A stretch of DNA of 5,802 nucleotides. Source: an uncultured Verrucomicrobiota bacterium (lineage in GTDB: Bacteria > Verrucomicrobiota > Verrucomicrobiia > Limisphaerales > UBA1096). Of this stretch, positions 3,101 to 5,802 are shown in pieces. The translations under genes and the position numbers were made by a program. Position 1 is the stretch's first letter; each line of letters begins with the position of its first letter. The notes below the pieces were generated by a model. That model was not told the DNA's origin. It worked only from the letters and a program-made list of their open reading frames with translations, and did no database searches. The stretch lies in NCBI GenBank assembly GCA_913050205.1, contig CAJXAU010000123.1:1-5802 (forward strand), written 5' to 3'.

Positions 3101-5802
3101 CTGGTTTCATCCGCCGCGATGCTGACGCGCCTCTGCTCCCGCCCACGATAATCCTTCGTCACGAAGGTCTTGTTGATAATATCCGCGATCGTCTTGGCTT
3201 CCGCCGCCTTGATTTTAAAAATCCGGTTACCCGCAGACTGGCGAGTGGTGGAGTCCAACTGCTTCACCAACCGATCGATCTCATCGATTTCATCCTTGTT
3301 CCCGGTAATAATAATTCGATTGGCGTTATCATCGACCGTAATCGTGCTGCGCGGCTTATAGTTCTCACCATGCCGATCTTTCATTAATGCAATGAATAAT
3401 TCCTCAACCAACGGCCCCACCTTGTCGGCCTCTCCCGCGCGCAATTCCAGGATTCGCAACTCCAGCGGCTGCTGCCGGTTATTCGAGTCTAGCTGGCGAA
3501 TCACCGCCTCCGCAGCTGCCACCGACTTTTCTGCGCCGCTCAAAATCAGGCTATTGCTGGTCTCGTCCACGAGCAGATTCACCTTCCCCCGATTGGGGCC
3601 GGTATTGAAACTCTTCTCAATCAACCCGGACATGTTATTTGCGTTGGCGGAGTTCAACCGAACAACCTGAGTCACCTTTTGGCCCCCGACATCGCCCTTG
3701 GTGGAGCCGAGCATCCGAACCAACCCCTCCACGCGGCCCACCTCTTTCTGTGGGCCACTGATTATCACCCGGTCATTCTCTGCATCCGCAAGAATTGTAG
3801 CCGCATTTGCTTTCCTTTCCGGGTTGTCACGCAACTGGTCTTGATACAGCTTGCCGACCGATTTCACCACCTCGTCCGCTTGGCCAAGCGGCACATCGAC
3901 GAACTTAAACTGGTGCGGCCCGAGATCTTCCCGGCCTTCGTTGAAGTCGCGGGCAAAATCCTCAACCTGTTTGAACTCCGCCTCCGTCCCCACGACAACC
4001 AAGCGCGTGCCGTCCTTGTCGGCAAAAATCTGTGGATGCGATCCATCAGGCGAAACTTGGTTGTCGAACAATCGCTTGGCCAAGTCAGCCAATTCCTGGC
4101 CGTTGCGATCTTTCAATCGCACAACGCGCATCTCACGCTTGGTCGGCGTAGGGGTCGCCGTCACCGTGGCCACGACCTGATCAATCACCGCAAACTGTTC
4201 CTCCGTTGCCGTCAGGACCAATCGGCTCCCCGGTTCATCTGGCAGGATGAGTGGCCGCGGCATACGGGAAAACTTGGCCTCCTGCATCCGTTGATCGATC
4301 AATTGTTGAATCGACCTGACCATCTCGTGGAACTTCCCCGGCTCCCGACGCGGCAGGCTGATGGAACGAATTTCACGCTCCACCACCAAGCCACTACTGG
4401 CCCGGTACTCTTCGAGGAACGTCAGGATTCGCTCATGCTGCGCCTTGGTTGAAAGTACAATAAAGCGCTTCCCTCCTGTGTCTTCAACAACCTGCGGGGC
4501 CGGGCCTTCGCTTGGCTTGTCATTCTCAAAAAGGCGATCCAGCAGCGGCTTGACCTTGCGGGCATCCGCTCCGTCCAAATCCACAAAACGCATCGTGCGC
4601 TCCGGTGTGGCCGGAAGCACGTCCAGTGATTTCACCACCTGCGCCACCACTTCATGCTGTGCCGCGTTCGCAGTCACAATCACCCGGTTGTTGTCTTGAT
4701 CCTGAATCAACCTTGGCTTGGGTTGCTCCTTGTACGGAACCTCATTCATCCGCTCATTCACTAGCGCCTCGATATTCCGAAAGATACGATCCACCCTGTA
4801 ATTGGACAGCGGCAGCATCGCCGTTGTGCGGGGTTCTGACAGCGGCTCACTCAACCCCTCTTCAAGCTGACGGATGATAGTCTCCGCGGTCTGCACATCG
4901 CCCGGTGAACCTGTCACAATCAGGCTGCGGGTCGCCGTGTCCGCCGTAATCGCCAGACGCGGCTTTGTGTCTCCAGAAGGGAAAGTTTCCGACGTCGCGT
5001 TTTCCACTGCCTTGCGCACAGCTTCCAAATCGAGTGATTTGATGCGATACACACTCGTAACATTGATTGATGTACCCGTTGTGCGTGCCCCCCCAACAGC
5101 AGTAGTCCCGTCAACCTGCAAAACAAAATTCTCGATTAATTCAAGTTGGCCAGAAACCGGCGCCGTGGCGATGACGCGGTTAAATTTTTTATCAACAATA
5201 ATCTTAGCCTTCAGCTTTGCCGTCTCTGAAGGTTCTTTATTTCCGGCAACACCCTCAACTCCATCGCGAATCATGTCCGCAAGATCATCGGCATCCACCT
5301 TGCTGGGTTGGAAAATCTTTACCTCACCAGCCCTGCCGTCACCTACTTCAAACTGCAAAAGTAAATCGCTTGCCAAATCAACCTGTTCAGTTGGGCCAAA
5401 CAACACCATAGTTCGTGACGCCTCATCATATACTGCCGTTACATACGTTGACGGTTCAGGATCAAACGAATCGTACCGCTTAGTTTTATCATTATATTTT
5501 AAGCGCTTGGGTGCAGATGCTTTGCCAAATGTCTTATTGATCAACTCTGCCACGACCAAACCCGAGGAATGTTTAAGTAAATGAGTTTTCATGACTCGCT
5601 CAGCATCGGCCCCAACATCAATCTCGGATAATAAATCCTGAACTCGCTTTATGCTCTCTAAACGATCCGTGATAATTAACCCTTTGCCTTGGGTCATCGG
5701 CGCAATAGAACCTGCATTTGATAAAAGAGAAGAAGCAGCCGCCGAAACCTCGGCCGCATCCAGATGCTGCAACTGTACGACCACAGTAACTATCTGCCCC
5801 GG
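1..5802 (-). CDS. Giant tandem Secretin_N-repeat protein, partial at both ends
   Basis: The reverse complement read from base 5802 is open for all 1934 codons, so both termini lie outside and no start can be chosen. The translation is about 25 consecutive alpha/beta modules of 64-98 residues matching the short N1-type domain of type II/III secretion and type IV pilus secretins: strand V-x-x-L, helix A-x-x-V-x-x-L, loop, strand (S/T)-N-x-L-I-V-x-G, helix ending L-D. In known secretins these domains form stacked periplasmic rings and bind partner proteins. No catalytic motif, membrane-length hydrophobic segment or secretin beta-barrel is visible. There is no Cys and only three Trp (955, 1765, 1850), consistent with export. 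The copy number far exceeds that of GspD or PilQ. It could be the periplasmic part of a giant secretin, or a barrel-less ring or filament protein; the window does not decide. The reading frame is very secure, the fold assignment strong, and the function inferred. Confidence 0.95.
169..423 (-). repeat. C-terminal-subtype module 24 (residues 1794-1878)
   Basis: The strand E-L-K-F-Y-P-V-Q-H-A-S-A and helix V-V-E-D-I-V-D-R-M are followed by T-P-G-T-P-E-E-R. The marks of the subtype are kept: Q-F-S-V-R-F-W-S-H, then T-I-L-A-V-V-P-P, and a helix ending L-I-T-M-L-D. It is evidently a tandem duplicate of module 23 or of a common parent. Confidence 0.75.
424..675 (-). repeat. C-terminal-subtype module 23 (residues 1710-1793)
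   Basis: The strand V-D-I-R-I-Y-K-L-E-N-G and helix L-E-D-M-I-E-R-V-L are followed by a longer loop M-P-G-S-E-T. The second half is distinctive: R-R-R-F-S-V-R-V-W-G-H, then T-L-F-V-L-V-P-P in place of N-x-L-I-V-x-G, and a helix ending L-L-P-M-L-D. It aligns without gaps to module 24 over 76 residues, with 24 identities by hand count. Confidence 0.75.
676..951 (-). repeat. Secretin_N-like module 22 with S/Y/R insert (residues 1618-1709)
   Basis: The strand V-M-E-V-V-H-L-E-K-A-E-A and helix V-A-D-A-V-N-R-A-L are followed by a second Ser/Tyr/Arg insert (residues 1652-1672). The core N-S-N-S-L-V-I-V-G-P and a helix ending L-V-R-Q-L-D complete the module. Its insert occupies the same loop as the insert in module 21. 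Confidence 0.82.
787..849 (-). repeat. Low-complexity Ser/Tyr/Arg insert B (residues 1652-1672)
   Basis: Of 21 residues, 14 are Ser, 3 Tyr and 4 Arg. It shares the peptide Y-S-R-S with insert A, and the plus-strand 11-mer CTCCGACTATA occurs in both (803-813 and 1079-1089). This suggests common descent by module duplication, or exchange between the two inserts. Confidence 0.88.
952..1245 (-). repeat. Secretin_N-like module 21 with S/Y/R insert (residues 1520-1617)
   Basis: The strand G-I-K-T-F-R-L-A-K-G and helix E-I-A-K-V-L-R-D-M-L are normal. The loop is then expanded by a low-complexity insert (residues 1556-1578). The second half resumes with T-A-I-N-A-V-I-V-Q-G-T and a helix ending L-E-K-M-D. 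At 98 residues it is the longest module; without the insert it has normal size. Confidence 0.8.
1069..1137 (-). repeat. Low-complexity Ser/Tyr/Arg insert A (residues 1556-1578)
   Basis: Of 23 residues, 15 are Ser, 4 Tyr and 4 Arg, with nothing else present. It sits in the loop between the first helix and the second half of module 21. Serine uses mixed AGC, AGT, TCG, TCA and TCC codons, so this is not a simple trinucleotide expansion. It is presumably disordered and exposed, possibly a flexible or modifiable tether; that role is inferred. Confidence 0.88.
1246..1467 (-). repeat. Secretin_N-like module 20 (residues 1446-1519)
   Basis: The strand E-V-R-S-Y-R-L-P-E-G-D and helix L-A-G-A-L-N-N-I-F are followed by a Gly-rich loop (G-L-A-G-G-G, residues 1481-1486). 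The core D-E-D-T-R-H-L-L-V-A-A-T is slightly degenerate and the final helix ends L-I-E-D-F. It precedes the two modules that carry Ser/Tyr/Arg inserts. Confidence 0.78.
1468..1692 (-). repeat. Secretin_N-like module 19 (residues 1371-1445)
   Basis: The strand E-M-K-V-Y-S-L-K-N-G-S-A and helix V-M-S-V-I-A-N-V-L are followed by the core S-A-D-D-R-S-L-V-V-S-G-Q. The second helix ends L-V-S-T-L-D. It is compact and close to consensus. Confidence 0.82.
1693..1923 (-). repeat. Secretin_N-like module 18 (residues 1294-1370)
   Basis: The strand A-V-Q-V-F-T-L-M-N-S-P-A and helix ending E-V-Y-L-D-Q-M-K-G are followed by an acidic loop. The core is D-A-G-G-N-R-L-I-V-T-A-N and the last helix ends V-I-T-T-L-D. 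It belongs to the long-helix subtype with module 15. Confidence 0.82.
1924..2115 (-). repeat. Secretin_N-like module 17, shortest copy (residues 1230-1293)
   Basis: At 64 residues this is the minimal unit. It has the strand T-A-G-T-R-I-F-K-L-Q, helix Q-V-A-T-I-L-S-S-A-I, almost no loop, the core D-P-K-S-N-T-L-V-V-S-G and the ending I-I-E-Q-L-D. It is a useful template for defining the repeat and is the clear relative of module 12. Confidence 0.85.
2116..2352 (-). repeat. Secretin_N-like module 16 (residues 1151-1229)
   Basis: The strand I-T-R-I-Y-D-L-K-N-A-Q-A and a Thr-rich helix ending Q-L-Y-S-E-K-L-K-D precede the core D-A-T-S-N-R-L-I-V-M-A-P. The closing helix ends L-I-Q-Q-V-D. It aligns with module 11 in position relative to its downstream partner. 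Confidence 0.82.
2353..2586 (-). repeat. Secretin_N-like module 15 (residues 1073-1150)
   Basis: The strand I-S-R-V-I-K-L-G and helix L-Q-P-L-V-E-Q-V-Y-L-D are followed by F-K-G-S-A-E. The core is D-P-A-A-T-S-L-V-V-S-G and the last helix ends I-V-S-E-L. The V-Y-L-D-x-x-K-G block recurs in module 18, with 15 identical bases (see the findings). Confidence 0.8.
2587..2805 (-). repeat. Secretin_N-like module 14 (residues 1000-1072)
   Basis: The strand A-V-A-V-V-D-L-I-E-G-S-A-A and helix L-V-P-V-L-T-S-A-Y are followed by a Pro/Gly-rich loop. The core T-D-K-Q-V-V-V-M-G-T lacks the Asn but keeps the Gly. The last helix ends L-I-S-E-L, followed by a Pro-rich linker (G-A-P-P-S-A-P). Confidence 0.7.
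2806..3030 (-). repeat. Secretin_N-like module 13 (residues 925-999)
   Basis: The strand E-I-K-V-I-E-L-P and helix G-E-E-L-A-Q-L-A-S-R-V-W are followed by a Gly/Val loop containing one of the three Trp residues (955). The core is degenerate, G-K-R-I-I-I-V-S-P, and the closing helix ends V-V-T-G-L-L, without L-D. Confidence 0.7.
3031..3252 (-). repeat. Secretin_N-like module 12 (residues 851-924)
   Basis: The linker and strand S-A-G-N-R-I-F-K-I-K-A and the helix A-D-I-I-N-K-T-F precede the core D-E-T-S-N-L-L-I-V-A-G. The following K-P-E-D-L-Q-A and the ending I-V-E-Q-L-D are closely matched in module 17. It fits the family consensus very well. Confidence 0.85.
3253..3486 (-). repeat. Secretin_N-like module 11 (residues 773-850)
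   Basis: The strand L-E-L-R-I-L-E-L-R-A-G-E-A and helix V-G-P-L-V-E-E-L-F are followed by the core D-D-N-A-N-R-I-I-I-T-G-N. The second helix ends L-V-K-Q-L-D. Together with module 12 it resembles the pair of modules 16 and 17. Confidence 0.82.
3487..3708 (-). repeat. Secretin_N-like module 10 (residues 699-772)
   Basis: The strand V-T-Q-V-V-R-L-N-S-A-N-A and helix M-S-G-L-I-E-K-S-F are followed by a short loop. The core D-E-T-S-N-S-L-I-L-S-G is nearly consensus and the last helix ends V-I-R-Q-L-D. This is one of the compact canonical copies. Confidence 0.82.
3709..3942 (-). repeat. Secretin_N-like module 9 (residues 621-698)
   Basis: The strand F-K-F-V-D-V-P-L and helix A-D-E-V-V-K-S-V-G-K-L-Y lead to a polar stretch and then the core A-D-A-E-N-D-R-V-I-I-S-G-P. 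The closing helix ends L-V-R-M-L. It is of the long-helix subtype with an L-Y-x-D-x-L sequence like modules 15, 16 and 18. Confidence 0.75.
3943..4161 (-). repeat. Secretin_N-like module 8 (residues 548-620)
   Basis: The strand E-M-R-V-V-R-L-K and helix G-Q-E-L-A-D-L-A-K-R-L-F are close to the family pattern. The core D-K-D-G-T-R-L-V-V-V-G-T keeps the Gly, and the terminal helix ends F-A-R-D-F. The acidic/basic linker N-E-G-R-E-D follows. Confidence 0.75.
4162..4404 (-). repeat. Secretin_N-like module 7 (residues 467-547)
   Basis: This divergent copy opens with V-E-R-E-I-R-S-I-S-L-P and has a long first helix M-V-R-S-I-Q-Q-L-I-D-Q-R-M. The core is G-S-R-L-V-L-T-A-T and the last helix ends V-V-A-T-V. 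A short Pro/Thr linker (T-P-T-P-T, residues 550-554) separates it from module 8. Confidence 0.68.
4405..4620 (-). repeat. Secretin_N-like module 6 (residues 395-466)
   Basis: The strand T-M-R-F-V-D-L-D-G-A-D-A-R-K-V and helix L-L-D-R-L-F are typical. The core is divergent, G-G-K-R-F-I-V-L-S-T, lacking the T-N and Gly of the consensus, and the final helix ends F-L-E-E-Y instead of L-D. Confidence 0.7.
4621..4860 (-). repeat. Secretin_N-like module 5 (residues 315-394)
   Basis: The strand T-A-M-L-P-L-S-N-Y is followed by a longer helix I-F-R-N-I-E-A-L-V-N-E-R-M. The core is D-Q-D-N-N-R-V-I-V-T-A-N and the closing helix ends V-V-K-S-L-D. It belongs to the long-helix subtype also seen in modules 7, 9, 11, 15, 16 and 18. 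Confidence 0.78.
4861..5109 (-). repeat. Secretin_N-like module 4 (residues 232-314)
   Basis: After a flexible linker T-T-A-V-G-G-A-R-T-T-G-T comes the strand S-V-Y-R-I-K-S-L-D and the helix L-E-A-V-R-K-A-V. The core strand is T-R-S-L-I-V-T-G-S-P and the final helix ends I-I-R-Q-L-E. The second half resembles that of module 10 (S-N-S-L-I-L-S-G, ending V-I-R-Q-L-D). Confidence 0.78.
5110..5349 (-). repeat. Secretin_N-like module 3 (residues 152-231)
   Basis: The opening strand is E-V-K-I-F-Q-P and the helix A-D-D-L-A-D-M-I. The core strand is K-F-N-R-V-I-A-T-A-P, a degenerate form of N-x-L-I-V-x-G, followed by a helix ending F-V-L-Q-V-D. The module is followed by a Gly/Thr-rich linker (about residues 232-247). 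Confidence 0.7.
5350..5616 (-). repeat. Secretin_N-like module 2 with charged loop (residues 63-151)
   Basis: The strand M-K-T-H-L-L-K-H and helix V-A-E-L-I-N-K-T-F are followed by a long Lys/Arg/Asp/Tyr-rich loop (residues about 93-118). The second half then resumes with Y-D-E-A-S-R-T-M-V-L-F-G-P and a helix ending L-L-L-Q-F. The usual terminal L-D is absent. The loop is about 20 residues longer than in most modules. Confidence 0.7.
5617..5802 (-). repeat. Secretin_N-like module 1 (residues 1-62)
   Basis: It begins with the strand VTVVVQLQHLDAAEV and helix, then a short loop, the strand G-K-G-L-I-I-T-D and a helix ending L-L-S-E-I-D. It is compact, with no insert, and is one of the cleanest matches to the secretin N1 pattern. 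It looks like the first N1 domain after an N0-type or leader region, which would lie just upstream of the window; that position is inferred. Confidence 0.8.

Noticed and set aside
2833..3387. Plus-strand open frame of 184 codons
   Set aside because: It is antisense to well-conserved modules 11-13, has no family resemblance and no own ribosome binding site that I can recognise.
3679..4452. Plus-strand open frame of 257 codons
   Set aside because: It is the codon-aligned antisense of modules 6-9. It stays open because TTA, CTA and TCA codons are scarce in the real gene there, and its composition (rich in His, Leu, Arg) matches no recognisable family.
4874..5584. Plus-strand open frame of 236 codons, rich in Ser and Thr
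   Set aside because: It is antisense to modules 2-4 of the continuous minus-strand gene. The minus-strand frame has clear domain repeats throughout, and this one has none.
1..5802. CRISPR array or DNA tandem repeat array
   Set aside because: The period of about 190-290 bases exists at the protein level only. The copies are strongly diverged in DNA, with exact matches of only about 11-15 bases, and there is no constant repeat with spacers.
1..5802. Secretin beta-barrel domain, promoter, terminator, RNA gene or mobile element within the window
   Set aside because: The entire length is accounted for by N-type modules in one open frame. I saw no barrel-like amphipathic strand series, no membrane segment, no tRNA-like or inverted-repeat structure and no transposase.

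Overview
The whole window is the inside of one giant gene on the minus strand. Reading from base 5802 down to base 1, all 1934 codons (5802 = 3 x 1934) are open, with no stop, no credible start and no intergenic gap. Start codon, signal peptide, promoter, C-terminus, stop and terminator all lie outside. The window therefore holds one partial CDS and its internal architecture; the other open frames on either strand are shadows of it.

Hand translation gives about 25 tandem copies of a 64-98 residue alpha/beta module: 24 essentially complete and one cut by the window edge. Each copy has a beta strand of the type V-x-x-L, a helix A-x-x-V/L-x-x-x-L, a variable loop, a strand ending in D-x-x-(S/T)-N-x-L-I-V-x-G, and a second helix usually ending in L-D. 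This is the pattern of the short N1-type ring-building domain of bacterial secretins (Pfam Secretin_N, PF03958), found in the periplasmic part of GspD, PilQ and type III secretion secretins. Ordinary secretins carry only a few such domains; about 25 in one fragment is exceptional. No secretin beta-barrel (PF00263) is visible here.

Layout from the protein N-terminal side (high coordinates) to the C-terminal side: modules 1-4 (about 4861-5802) are compositionally different, richer in A/T and TTA codons, and module 2 has a long charged loop. Modules 5-9 (3709-4860) are divergent, several with imperfect core motifs. Modules 10-20 (1246-3708) are the most canonical and show a higher-order duplication (modules 11-12 resemble 16-17, and 15 resembles 18). 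Modules 21-22 (676-1245) each carry a Ser/Tyr/Arg-rich insert in the same loop. Modules 23-25 (1-675) are a separate subtype marked by F-S-V-R-x-W-x-H and V-P-P.

The organism is most likely a diderm bacterium of moderate GC content. Large proteins built from repeated Secretin_N domains are, from general knowledge, familiar in Verrucomicrobiota and Planctomycetota, so a PVC-group bacterium is my best guess; nothing in the window proves it. The 1934 residues contain no cysteine and only three tryptophans, which fits an exported protein. Function is inferred: a very long oligomeric ring stack, envelope-spanning channel or surface structure rather than an enzyme.
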